Origin: Oscillibacter sp. ER4
Lineage (GTDB): Bacteria > Bacillota > Clostridia > Oscillospirales > Oscillospiraceae
Direction of reading: 5' to 3'
Length of the DNA stretch: 64,000 nt
Assembly: GCF_000765235.1 (NCBI RefSeq)
Contig: NZ_JPJG01000014.1
Span: 1 to 64,000 of the forward strand
Part shown: one piece after another, positions 8,700-15,973 of the stretch
How positions within the stretch are numbered: position 1 is the stretch's first letter
Layout: each line of letters starts with the position of its first letter
The notes under the pieces: generated by a model
What the model was told of the DNA's origin: nothing
Databases searched by the model: none
The model's input: the letters and a program-made list of their open reading frames with translations, nothing else
Program-made: the position numbers and the translations under genes

Positions 8700-9360
8700 G
8701 GGACGCGGGGCAAAGGGGGTATTCTCTTCTCGAAGAGAATACCCCCTTTAAATCCCCCAGAGAAGGACGAGGGGCGCCCCCCTCGTCCCCCTACATTGGC
8801 AGTCGGGCGCTTGAATGACTGCACGCGCTGCGCAGTGTGGATGCGGTGTACATGGCTTCGCCATGAATCCCTGCGAATCGTTACCACTATCAACCGCGCC
8901 TTACTGTCGTGAGGCGCGAGTGACGGTAGAACGGCGGCAGACTGCGTGCCGAATGCGGCATTGCTTCGCTCGCCGCATTGTGGAGACTGGCGGTAGACGG
9001 GAATTAGGCTGTACTTCTATAAGATGGGCAGAGCGGCACCCGCAAGGGGTGTGCCGCATCCGTAAGGCAGCAGAGCCGCCAACGGCTGCGCAACAGCGGA
9101 TGATAGGAGCACATCAAGTCGTATAGCAACGCCCAACGCGGCAACGCCGCGCGCAGGCACTCTCATTCCGGAGGCGCAAAAGTCATTCGAGCCCGAGACT
9201 GCCAATCAAAAGCCTTTCTCTTGGGGTTCCAAAGGGGCCATTCTCTTTTGCGAAAGAGAATGGTCCCTTTGCCCCCGCCGCCCGCAGGCAGCATACCCCC
9301 TCGCACTTGTGCGAAGAAAGGGAGCATTCTCTCACGTGAGAGAATGTTCCCCTTCCCGCG
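8700..9360. repeat. Structured intergenic repeat A (hairpins plus terminal inverted repeats)
   Basis: This 788-base gap between two minus-strand genes has no credible gene. A 412-base body is bounded by inverted repeats at 8795-8819 and 9182-9206 (21 of 25 positions match; both begin ATTGGCAGTC reading inward). Outside each end sits a long hairpin: 8712-8749 (GGGGGTATTCTCTTC stem) and 9230-9271 (GGGGCCATTCTCTTT stem). The sequence next to each hairpin is also mirrored (AATCCCCCAGAGAA on the left, TTCTCTTGGGGTT on the right). A third hairpin of the same kind lies at 9318-9353. The body aligns along most of its length with repeat E, except for an extra stretch of about 57 bases around 9040-9096 containing module M. 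Confidence 0.85.
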
Positions 9361-9404
9361 TTCCCCACGTCAGGTGGGGGAATTTTCTGAAAAAAATTCT
9401 GAAA

Positions 9405-11303
9405 TTACTTCAGCTTCATCGGCGTGAGCTGGAGATAATCGTCCAGCGTGCCGTCATGCAGGCAGCAATCGATGATCTCGCGGCCCAGCGGGTCGAGATC
9501 GTCGGAGATGAACTGCTGGAGCTGCTCTTTGAAGAAGTCGGTCAGGATCTTGGCGCCGGCGTCGTAGCCCGCGTTGCCGAGCTTGGACTGCGTCTCGGGG
9601 CGCAGGAACGTCTGACGGATGAACTGGCCGTCGAGCTTCATTTCATCGAGCGCGTAGCCGAACAGTGAGCAGCGCGCGGGGACCAGATGCTTTTCGCGCA
9701 CAAAACCGTTGTGGCGCGCGAGGTATTCGCGCGAGAGCCACTCGCCCATGAATCCAACATGATAAGCGCCGATGTGCTGGTTCGGGATCAGCACGTTCGT
9801 CGTCTTAGGCGCAGACATGATCTGCTCGAGCAGCAGATTCGCCTGCGTGACTTTGAGGCCCGTGGCGAACGGCCAGTAGGAGCCGACGCCCTCGGCCTTC
9901 AGGCCGCTGCCGGCGTTCGTATCGGCGATGGACGGGTTCTTGAAGCCGCGCGGGGAGACGAGTCTCCACAGCCAGGCAATGGACTGGGGGACGACCTGCA
10001 GCATGCCCATGACGCCGTAGTTCGGGTCCTTCGCAGTAGAGGGCGGCATGCGCACACCGAAGCTGCGCACGTCGACCTCGACGGGCTCGGTATCAGGCAC
10101 GATGTTGTCAACCATCTTGCGCGGCAAGATGACGCGCGGGTTGGAGCAGGGCTTGCCGTTCGACTCGATCACATGCTCCCAGATGAGGCAGGTCGCACCG
10201 GGCGTGCCGTCCATGTTGAAGAAGACCAGCGGCTCGCTCGGATGGATACAGATGCGCTCATAAAGCGGGCTGTTACCGTAGGCATTCATGCCGTCCATAC
10301 GCAGGAACCAGCCGTCCTCGGCATCGAGGATGCGCAGCTTGCCGCTCTCGGGATCCTGGAAGCTCTTGAGCGCGCAGGCCATATCATCGGCAATGGGGTG
10401 AATCTTGCAGCTCTCGCCAAGCGTCATGTAATATTTTTCGCCCGTGACCGTATGCGTACCGATGAGCAGGCGGTCGTCCTCTTCGCGGTGGAAGTCCTCG
10501 AGCATTTCGCTCTTGCCGCCGCCGGACGCACCCTCGTGCATGAACACGACCTCGCACTCATACGGCGTCTCGACCATGGCCGCGCTTGTGTGGCAGCAGA
10601 CCCAGCCCTCCTGCTCGCCGATGTCGAGCAGCAGCGAGAAAACGCCCTTCTTGGCGCTGGGGCCGGGATAGAGGTTGTAGGCCCAGACCTCGTGCATCTC
10701 CTTGGAGCGGTTGTGCACGACGACCTGCTTGCCGTCAAAGTGCGTGTGTCGGAACGGCGGCGCGACGAAGATGATGGCGCGGGGCTTATAGTGCTCAGGC
10801 ACATCGACAATGCTCGTAAAGCCCTGCATGTTCGCCAGCGACAGCGCGAAGAACGCGGCATTGAGCGGGCAGATCATCAGGCTCGGATAGCCGTGGCCGC
10901 GCGGACCGGCGGAAAACGGCAGCATGATGACCTGCTGCGTGGAGAGCCAGTCGAGCGTCTCCTGGCGGAGCGACGAAAACTCATAGCCGAAGCGGTCCTT
11001 GAAACGCGGCTTGTCGGAGGGCAGATCGTCGCCGATGGCCATGCTGTTCGGGTCGCGGCGGCGCATGTAGTCTTCCATGAAGTTGACGACGCAGCCGTTC
11101 TTGCAGCGCACGACCTCCGCTTCCTTGACCGTGCCCTTGCCCTCGATGGGGTAGACCACGTCATAGCGGGAGGTATGCGTGGGGCCGTAGGCCATCTCCT
11201 CGAGCTCCGCCTTCGTTTCGGCGTAGGCGATGCACTTGCACTTTTTGAGTGCCGCGGTGACCTCGGGGGCTAAATCAAATTTTTCAAAATACTGGTCAAA
11301 CAT
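9405..11303 (-). CDS. PEPCK-like P-loop protein, probably DUF4914 family
   Basis: There are 632 residues from ATG 11303, eight bases after GGAGGG. The centre carries a phosphate-binding loop, EGASGGGKSE (257-266), resembling the kinase loop of phosphoenolpyruvate carboxykinases, with downstream text such as FFNMDGTPGATCLIWEH and SNPRVILPRKM. Length and layout agree with what I recall of the DUF4914 family found in Bacteroides and Clostridia. Standard GTP- or ATP-dependent PEPCK signatures are not all present, so I do not call it a carboxykinase. No signal peptide or membrane segment is seen. It is transcribed alone, between repeat A and a terminator-bearing gap. The reaction is unknown. Confidence 0.65.
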   Translation of the reverse strand: MFDQYFEKFDLAPEVTAALKKCKCIAYAETKAELEEMAYGPTHTSRYDVVYPIEGKGTVKEAEVVRCKNGCVVNFMEDYMRRRDPNSMAIGDDLPSDKPRFKDRFGYEFSSLRQETLDWLSTQQVIMLPFSAGPRGHGYPSLMICPLNAAFFALSLANMQGFTSIVDVPEHYKPRAIIFVAPPFRHTHFDGKQVVVHNRSKEMHEVWAYNLYPGPSAKKGVFSLLLDIGEQEGWVCCHTSAAMVETPYECEVVFMHEGASGGGKSEMLEDFHREEDDRLLIGTHTVTGEKYYMTLGESCKIHPIADDMACALKSFQDPESGKLRILDAEDGWFLRMDGMNAYGNSPLYERICIHPSEPLVFFNMDGTPGATCLIWEHVIESNGKPCSNPRVILPRKMVDNIVPDTEPVEVDVRSFGVRMPPSTAKDPNYGVMGMLQVVPQSIAWLWRLVSPRGFKNPSIADTNAGSGLKAEGVGSYWPFATGLKVTQANLLLEQIMSAPKTTNVLIPNQHIGAYHVGFMGEWLSREYLARHNGFVREKHLVPARCSLFGYALDEMKLDGQFIRQTFLRPETQSKLGNAGYDAGAKILTDFFKEQLQQFISDDLDPLGREIIDCCLHDGTLDDYLQLTPMKLK

Positions 11304-11507
11304 GAAAAGATCCCTCCACATCTCATTGGGGTTTGATGATTGTTTATTCGCTGCGGGACTTTTTCATGCCGCATGTCTTCGGGGGAAGAACACTGCTGCG
11401 GCATAATAAAAGATTGAGGCAATGCTATCACGATTGATAGAAAAACGCAATAAAACATCCTTGAATGTTTTAGAAAACATGGATGATTTTTCAAAATAGT
11501 TAAATAA

Positions 11508-11543
11508 ACAAAAAGAAGACGCTCTGCTGCGCAAAGCGTCTTC
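11508..11543 (-). terminator. Terminator after the YitT family gene
   Basis: GAAGACGCT and AGCGTCTTC pair across an 11-base loop at 11515-11543, with an A-tract at 11508-11514 that reads as T on the minus strand. Confidence 0.75.
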
Positions 11544-11562
11544 GCGGGAAAACCGAAAGGAT

Positions 11563-12444
11563 TTACGAGATCTTTCTGAGAAAATTACCGCCGATGCGCA
11601 CGCCCTCCTGCACGATGAAAAAGGCGTGGGGATCGAGCTCACGCACAGTCTCCTGCAGCTCCGCGACCTCGAATTTCGAGACGCAGACGCACAGCACGCG
11701 CATGTCGCTCTCCGTATATGCGCCCTTGCCCTCCCAGTACGTCACGCCGCGACCAAGGCGCGACATGATGCTGCGCGGGAGCTCGGGGTCTGCGTCCCTT
11801 GTGAAGATGAGCACCTGCACATTGATGTTCTGCTGGTGCCCGCGGTCGATGAAGAGCGAGCAGAACACCGTGTAGATGACAGAGTAGATGGCCGTCTGGA
11901 TGTCGAAGAGCAGTGCGCAGGCGACATAGAGCACGATGTTGAAGCCCAGCGAAAAACGTCCGACGGTGAAGCGGCTGCCGCGCTTCGTGAGGCACAGGCC
12001 GACAACGTCGAGCCCGCCGGTCGAGCAGCCGCAGGTCAGAGCCAAGCCGAGGGCAAAGCCGCACAGAATGCCGCCGACGAGGCACGAGGCGAGAGGATCG
12101 TCCAAGATCGGCACAGCGGGAGATTGTATCACGCTCAAAAAGAGCGACGACGCGCCCACGCAAATCAGCGTGCGGATCAAAAACGCGCGCCCGAGGTCGC
12201 GCCACGCGAGATACAGCACCGGAATATTGATGAGAAAATACAAGATACCGGCGATGTCCACCCCTGCGGGCAGCTCGACAGCCTGCGCGAGCAGTGTTCG
12301 GATGATCTGGCTCAGTCCGACCACGCCGCCAGAATAGAGGCCCATCGGTACGACGAAAAGGTTCACGCCCAGCGCGTAGAGGAATGTTGCGAAAACCGCG
12401 ATCAGGACGCGCGCCCATTTGTTTTGCAGCGCTTTGTGCAGCAT
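11563..12444 (-). CDS. YitT family membrane protein (DUF161 plus DUF2179)
   Basis: The 293-residue protein starts at ATG 12444, eight bases after GAGGG; a GTG at 12471 lies before that site and is less likely. Five to six membrane segments span residues 10-190, with family blocks LYALGVNLFVVPMGLYSGGVVGLSQIIR and CGCSTGGLDVVGL. The C-terminal cytoplasmic DUF2179 domain includes RDADPELPRSIMSRLGRGVTYWEGKGAYTE. YitT-type proteins are common in Firmicutes in several paralogues and their transported substrate is not established. It is a monocistronic unit on this evidence. Confidence 0.88.
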   Translation of the reverse strand: MLHKALQNKWARVLIAVFATFLYALGVNLFVVPMGLYSGGVVGLSQIIRTLLAQAVELPAGVDIAGILYFLINIPVLYLAWRDLGRAFLIRTLICVGASSLFLSVIQSPAVPILDDPLASCLVGGILCGFALGLALTCGCSTGGLDVVGLCLTKRGSRFTVGRFSLGFNIVLYVACALLFDIQTAIYSVIYTVFCSLFIDRGHQQNINVQVLIFTRDADPELPRSIMSRLGRGVTYWEGKGAYTESDMRVLCVCVSKFEVAELQETVRELDPHAFFIVQEGVRIGGNFLRKIS

Positions 12445-12523
12445 AGCTCTTGCCCTCACTTTTCTCCGCACTGACCATTATTCTATGTACCCGTGCGGGT
12501 CTTATTCGCTTGTTACTTTTTAA

Positions 12524-12820
12524 TTATAGCCCATAGCGGAGGCACTTGTAAAGCCTTCTCCGCGCGCGGGAGAGCGTGCGCGACACCGTGGACTTGTCCC
12601 GCCCGATGGCCGCGGCGATCTCCGTGACGGTCATGTTTTCCTCGTACCGCAGGCGCAGCAGCTCGCGCTGGCGGGCGGTAAGCTCCTCCTCGCGGGCAAG
12701 GCGCAGATTGCGCTTGAGGCGCATGAGGTCGCTCTCGTTGTCGCCCGCGTGCGCGGCGATCCAGGCGGTCATATCGCCGTAAACTTCATTGTTGCGCATA
12801 CTATAAGGTGTACTTTTCAT
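12524..12820 (-). CDS. Sigma-70 region 4-like helix-turn-helix protein
   Basis: This 98-residue protein consists mainly of a sigma region 4 fold: LTARQRELLRLRYEENMTVTEIAAAIGRDKSTVSRTLSRARRRLYKCL (about residues 47-94). No region 2 is present, so it cannot act as a full sigma factor; it could be a regulator or an anti-sigma-like DNA-binding protein. The start at 12820 overlaps the upstream gene by 20 bases. It closes an operon of three small overlapping genes (13219 to 12524). The family occurs in prophages and in Clostridia chromosomes. Confidence 0.75.
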   Translation of the reverse strand: MKSTPYSMRNNEVYGDMTAWIAAHAGDNESDLMRLKRNLRLAREEELTARQRELLRLRYEENMTVTEIAAAIGRDKSTVSRTLSRARRRLYKCLRYGL

Positions 12821-13034
12821 TGCGGTAATAGCCCCTTTCGTAATAGTGCCGCGTCAGCTCGGCCAGCTCGCGCGACTGGCGCTGAAGCTGCTGGAGCTCC
12901 AAAATGCGCCGCTTGAGTCGCTCGCGCTCCTCCTTCGTCGGCGCGGCCTTGGCCTGCTCGCGCAGGACCGTGATGCGCATGCGGAAGCGCAGCGCGTCCT
13001 CGCGGTAGACAAACGACATCTGATACAGCGTCAT
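12801..13034 (-). CDS. Small coiled-coil protein of unknown function
   Basis: The 77-residue, highly charged protein begins MTLYQMSFVYREDALRF. It is predicted helical throughout, with heptad-like runs EERERLKRRILELQQLQRQSRELAELTRHYYERGYY. The ATG overlaps the preceding stop in an ATGA arrangement (13031-13034), and its end overlaps the sigma-like gene, so all three products are probably made together. I recognise no named domain. A role as partner or anchor of the sigma-like protein is possible but is inference. Confidence 0.6.
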   Translation of the reverse strand: MTLYQMSFVYREDALRFRMRITVLREQAKAAPTKEERERLKRRILELQQLQRQSRELAELTRHYYERGYYRNEKYTL

Positions 13035-13219
13035 AGCGTGCTCGCCTCCCCTAATATGTATTCAAACGACCGGAGCGCTTCGCGCGCAAAGCGCGGAAAG
13101 CAGTCCGCGCAGACGGTCACGCCGTTTCGGTACCACAGCGTTTCTCCCGCGTAAATGTCCTGCGCGCAGAGTGAGCAGACCGCGTGCACCGAATCATGGT
13201 GTCTTTTTCCTGCGTACAA
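13031..13219 (-). CDS. Small zinc-ribbon-like protein
   Basis: A TTG start at 13219, seven bases after AAGGAGG, gives 62 residues; upstream in-frame TTGs lie before the ribosome site. Two Cys pairs, C15-x2-C18 and C37-x2-C40, flank the segment AQDIYAGETLWYRNGVTV, as in compact zinc ribbons or treble clefs. The rest is helical. It is first of a three-gene overlapping operon ending with a sigma region 4-like protein. Function unknown; nucleic-acid or protein binding is likely for such a fold. Confidence 0.6.
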   Translation of the reverse strand: MYAGKRHHDSVHAVCSLCAQDIYAGETLWYRNGVTVCADCFPRFAREALRSFEYILGEASTL

Positions 13220-13248
13220 CAAAATTCCTCCTTTTTTCAAATTCCCTG

Positions 13249-13277
13249 TTGACAAACGAATCGAAGTCTGGTAATAT
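13249..13277 (+). promoter_or_regulatory. Promoter for the tRNA-Thr/tRNA-Tyr unit
   Basis: TTGACA (13249-13254) and TAATAT (13272-13277) are spaced by 17 bases, ending 22 bases before the first tRNA. It is divergent from the zinc-ribbon operon. Confidence 0.75.
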
Positions 13278-13299
13278 ACAACCTGTTCGTTGCTGAGAT

Positions 13300-13375
13300 G
13301 CTGGTATAGCTCAGCTGGTAGAGCAGCTGATTTGTAATCAGCAGGTCGGGGGTTCGAATCCGTCTACCAGCTCCA
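13300..13375 (+). tRNA. tRNA-Thr (anticodon TGT)
   Basis: The acceptor strands GCTGGTA and TACCAGC pair, the D arm AGCTCAGCTGGTAGAGC and T arm GGGGGTTCGAATCCG are standard, and the anticodon loop TTTGTAA gives TGT. CCA is encoded at 13373-13375. Confidence 0.96.
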
Positions 13376-13397
13376 CCGACAAGCAAACATTTCAGAT

Positions 13398-13482
13398 GGG
13401 GGAATTCCCGAGTGGCCAAAGGGGGCAGACTGTAAATCTGTTGTCAGTGACTTCGGTGGTTCGAATCCACCTTCCCCCACCA
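13398..13482 (+). tRNA. tRNA-Tyr (anticodon GTA)
   Basis: The acceptor GGGGGAA pairs with TTCCCCC. The anticodon loop CTGTAAA gives GTA, and a long variable arm and encoded CCA (13480-13482) are present, as expected for a bacterial tyrosine tRNA. Confidence 0.96.
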
Positions 13483-13520
13483 AGAACGAGTTGATGAAAG
13501 TCAGCTCGTTCTTTTTGTTT
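13482..13520 (+). terminator. Terminator of the tRNA unit
   Basis: AAGAACGAG pairs with CTCGTTCTT, followed by TTTTGTTTTG. Confidence 0.8.
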
Positions 13521-13823
13521 TGTAGTGGTTTGGAAAATGTAAGCGATACGCCAGTGGCGTATCAGAGCCGCTCTGCGGCCTGCGTCGAGATCACACTTTC
13601 GTCGTTTTACCACAAAAGCAAAAATATCGAGCTGCCCTTAGGCTGGCTCGATATTTTCTTTCTCTCTATTTTTTTCGCGTCCGTCCTTTTCAGGGCGGCG
13701 CGTTTTCTTTTTCTGCTGCGGGGATCAGCCGCCGTACCGGTATCGGCGGTGTGCGCCGCGGGCAAACTGAGGAGAACGCTCACCGCGGCAAGCCATCAAG
13801 TACAAAGAACTTGTTAGCAAAAT
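13521..13823. other. Intergenic stretch with hairpins, no gene seen
   Basis: No coding frame with a ribosome site is visible. The segment holds a small hairpin (GATACGCC-AGT-GGCGTATC, about 13543-13561) and a strong one at 13621-13657 (AAAATATCGAGC paired with GCTCGATATTTT) followed by TTTC, which could act as a second terminator in either direction. Confidence 0.5.
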
Positions 13824-13875
13824 CAAGATATCACAATAATCTTGCTATATCAAGAATAAATTTACAAGATTCTTG
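13824..13875. promoter_or_regulatory. Operator cluster for the downstream LexA/CI-type repressor
   Basis: The CAAGAT/ATCTTG half-site recurs as inverted pairs: CAAGAT-N9-ATCTTG at 13824-13844 and the compact palindrome CAAGATTCTTG at 13865-13875. More single CAAGAA/CTTG copies lie between and around them. They sit just upstream of the repressor promoter, so autoregulation is inferred. Confidence 0.6.
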
Positions 13876-13885
13876 TTATAATTGA

Positions 13886-13914
13886 TTGACAGATACAAGC
13901 TTCTGCGATAGAAT
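13886..13914 (+). promoter_or_regulatory. Promoter of the repressor gene
   Basis: TTGACA (13886-13891), 17-base spacer, TAGAAT (13909-13914), 45 bases before the ATG. Confidence 0.75.
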
Positions 13915-13958
13915 ACAATCAAATCTTGTCGCAGCCTGCGTTTTCTGGGGGAATTTTG

Positions 13959-14708
13959 ATGAGTTTTGGCAAACAAATGCGTCTGCGGCGTGAGGAGCTT
14001 CATCTCTCGCGCGCGGCGCTGGCGGAGGAGCTTGGCGTTTCGCCCTCTGCCATCAGCAACTATGAAAACGGCGTCAGCTCGCCGAAGGAGGAGGTGCTGC
14101 TCCGGCTGTTCGATGCGCTTGAGATCGACCCGAACTACCTTTACCGCGATTCGTTCCGCTCAGGCAGCTTCGTCTGCTCGCGCGCGGAGCAGGATTTGAT
14201 CGAAAAGTGCCGCTCGCTCTCGCCGCTCGAGCGCGAGACGGTGGGCAGCCTCGTCAGCGCCCTGTGCACGATGCACGCGAGACAAGACGGTGCGGGCGCG
14301 CCGCGCCGCATCCCGCTCTATCACTCGATCGAGGCGGCGGGCTACGCCGCCCCCGTGCCAGGCGAGGATTTTGACTACATCGTCGACCGCGGCGACGTGC
14401 CGCCGGGAGCGGAATTCGCCGTGCGCATCCGCGACGACAGTTTAGAACCCGTGCTGCACGGCGGCAGCGTCGCCTACCTCAATCACGACCCGCTGCATGC
14501 GGGCGACGTGGGCATCTTCTGCGTCGGGGGCGACATGCTCTGCAAGCAGTATTACCGCGACCCGCTCGGCGTTTCGTACCTCTTCTCTCTGGGGCGGGAC
14601 CGCAGCGGCGCGGACATCGTCTGCGGCCCTGAGAGCGGAAAGCGCTTTATCTGCTTCGGACACGTGATCTTAGATCATCGTGTGCCGCTGCCAGGCATAG
14701 GCCTATGA
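13959..14708 (+). CDS. XRE-family repressor with LexA/CI-like S24 peptidase domain
   Basis: The 249-residue protein starts at ATG 13959, after GGGGGA. Residues 3-60 form an XRE helix-turn-helix (MRLRREELHLSRAALAEELGVSPSAISNYENG). The C-terminal half is an S24 domain: the candidate nucleophile Ser lies in RIRDDSLEPVLHGG and the general-base Lys in DMLCKQYY, the dyad used by LexA and phage CI for self-cleavage. A clear Ala-Gly or Cys-Gly cleavage site is not certain; EAAGYAAPVPG is the best candidate. Such proteins usually silence prophages, mobile elements or stress genes until DNA damage. No phage genes adjoin it, so its regulon beyond its own operator cluster is unknown. Confidence 0.82.
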   Translation: MSFGKQMRLRREELHLSRAALAEELGVSPSAISNYENGVSSPKEEVLLRLFDALEIDPNYLYRDSFRSGSFVCSRAEQDLIEKCRSLSPLERETVGSLVSALCTMHARQDGAGAPRRIPLYHSIEAAGYAAPVPGEDFDYIVDRGDVPPGAEFAVRIRDDSLEPVLHGGSVAYLNHDPLHAGDVGIFCVGGDMLCKQYYRDPLGVSYLFSLGRDRSGADIVCGPESGKRFICFGHVILDHRVPLPGIGL

Positions 14709-14741
14709 GCGGGAAAAAGGCGCATTTTGCGTGGAAAAGAC

Positions 14742-14770
14742 TTGAATCGTTCACAAATTCTGCTTATAAT
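14742..14770 (+). promoter_or_regulatory. Promoter of the G3E GTPase pair
   Basis: TTGAAT (14742-14747), 17 bases, TATAAT (14765-14770), 42 bases before the ATG. Confidence 0.75.
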
Positions 14771-14812
14771 ATAGGTTTGGAAATCAATAAAAAAGAAGGA
14801 AGCGTATTTCTT

Positions 14813-15970
14813 ATGACGAAAATTGACATTTTCTCCGGCTTTCTGGGCGCCGGCAAGACCACGCTCATCAAAAAGCTGATCGCGGAAGCCTACAGCGGCG
14901 AAAAGCTCGTGCTGATCGAGAACGAATTCGGCGAGATCAACATCGACGGCGGCTTTCTCAAGGAGTCCGGCATCGAGATCTCCGAGATGTCCGCGGGCTG
15001 CATCTGCTGCTCCCTCGTCGGTGACTTCAACAAGGCGCTCAAAGAGGTCGTGGCGCAGTTCCACCCCGACCGCATCCTCATTGAGCCGAGCGGCGTCGGC
15101 AAGCTCTCTGACGTCATCGTCGCCGTCGAGCGCACCGTCGACGAGTGCCCGGGTGAGCTCAAGCTCAACAGCTATGTCACCGTGGCCGACGCCAGCAAGG
15201 TCAAGGTCTATATGAAGAACTTCGGCGAGTTCTACAACAACCAGATCGAGGCCGCCGGCACGATCATTCTTTCCCGCACGCAGAAGCTCTCGCAGGAAAA
15301 GCTCGAGGCTGCCGCCGCGATTCTGCGCGAAAAGAACCCCGACGCCGCCATCCTGACGACTCCGTGGGACGAGCTGGACGGCAAGACCATCCTCTCTGCC
15401 ATCGAAAGGGTGTCGCTCAGCGACGAGCTTCTTGAAAAGATGCGCCGCGAGCACGAGATCGAAGAGGCCGAGCACGAGCATGAGCATCACCATCATCACG
15501 ATGAGCATGACGAGCACGACCATGAACACGAGCACCATCATGACCACGATGAGGATGAGCATGACCACGAGCACGAGCATCATCACGACCATGACCATGA
15601 CGAGCACGACGAGCACGAGCATCATCACCACCATCACCACGACGGCGAGGAGTGCGACGATCCCGAGTGCGAGTGCCACCATCACCATCATCACCACGCC
15701 GACGACGTCTTCTCCTCCTGGGGCAAGGAGACGCCGAAGAAGTTCAGCAAGGAAGCTCTTGAGGACATGCTCCACAAGCTGGACAGCGGCGACTACGGCC
15801 ACATCCTGCGTGCCAAGGGCATCGTGAACGGCGAGGACGGCTGGCTCGAATTCGACTACGTGCCCGAAGAGCATGAGGTCCGCGCGGGCCATCCCGACTA
15901 CACGGGCCGTCTGTGCGTTATCGGCGCGGAGCTCAAGGAAGACGGCCTTGCAGAACTGTTTGGAGTGTAA
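14813..15970 (+). CDS. CobW/G3E GTPase with very long His-rich metal-binding stretch
   Basis: There are 385 residues from ATG 14813. Walker A is GFLGAGKTT (9-17), and the G3E metal motif CICC is at 63-66. The usual NKxD guanine motif is replaced by SRTQ. From about residue 215 to 297 the chain is almost entirely His, Asp and Glu, with a closing DGEECDDPECECHHHHHHH that adds Cys ligands. A short CobW C-terminal-like domain follows. Family members are GTP-driven metallochaperones, often for zinc, cobalt or nickel. The His stretch suggests metal buffering or loading. It is followed three bases later by a second GTPase, so the two are co-translated. Metal identity is not visible from sequence. 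Confidence 0.85.
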   Translation: MTKIDIFSGFLGAGKTTLIKKLIAEAYSGEKLVLIENEFGEINIDGGFLKESGIEISEMSAGCICCSLVGDFNKALKEVVAQFHPDRILIEPSGVGKLSDVIVAVERTVDECPGELKLNSYVTVADASKVKVYMKNFGEFYNNQIEAAGTIILSRTQKLSQEKLEAAAAILREKNPDAAILTTPWDELDGKTILSAIERVSLSDELLEKMRREHEIEEAEHEHEHHHHHDEHDEHDHEHEHHHDHDEDEHDHEHEHHHDHDHDEHDEHEHHHHHHHDGEECDDPECECHHHHHHHADDVFSSWGKETPKKFSKEALEDMLHKLDSGDYGHILRAKGIVNGEDGWLEFDYVPEEHEVRAGHPDYTGRLCVIGAELKEDGLAELFGV

Positions 15971-15973
15971 GGC

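Noticed and set aside
8658-9427. Several short open frames inside repeat A
   Set aside because: They have no ribosome sites, and matching frames are not kept in copy E. The region reads as structured repeat DNA.
9405-11303. Call as phosphoenolpyruvate carboxykinase (pckG or pckA)
   Set aside because: Only the P-loop is similar; other PEPCK signatures are missing, so the enzyme name is not supported.
15470-15700. Repeated CACCATCAC-like units considered as a CRISPR or tandem repeat
   Set aside because: They are His/Asp/Glu codons inside a GTPase frame, with no spacer-repeat pattern.
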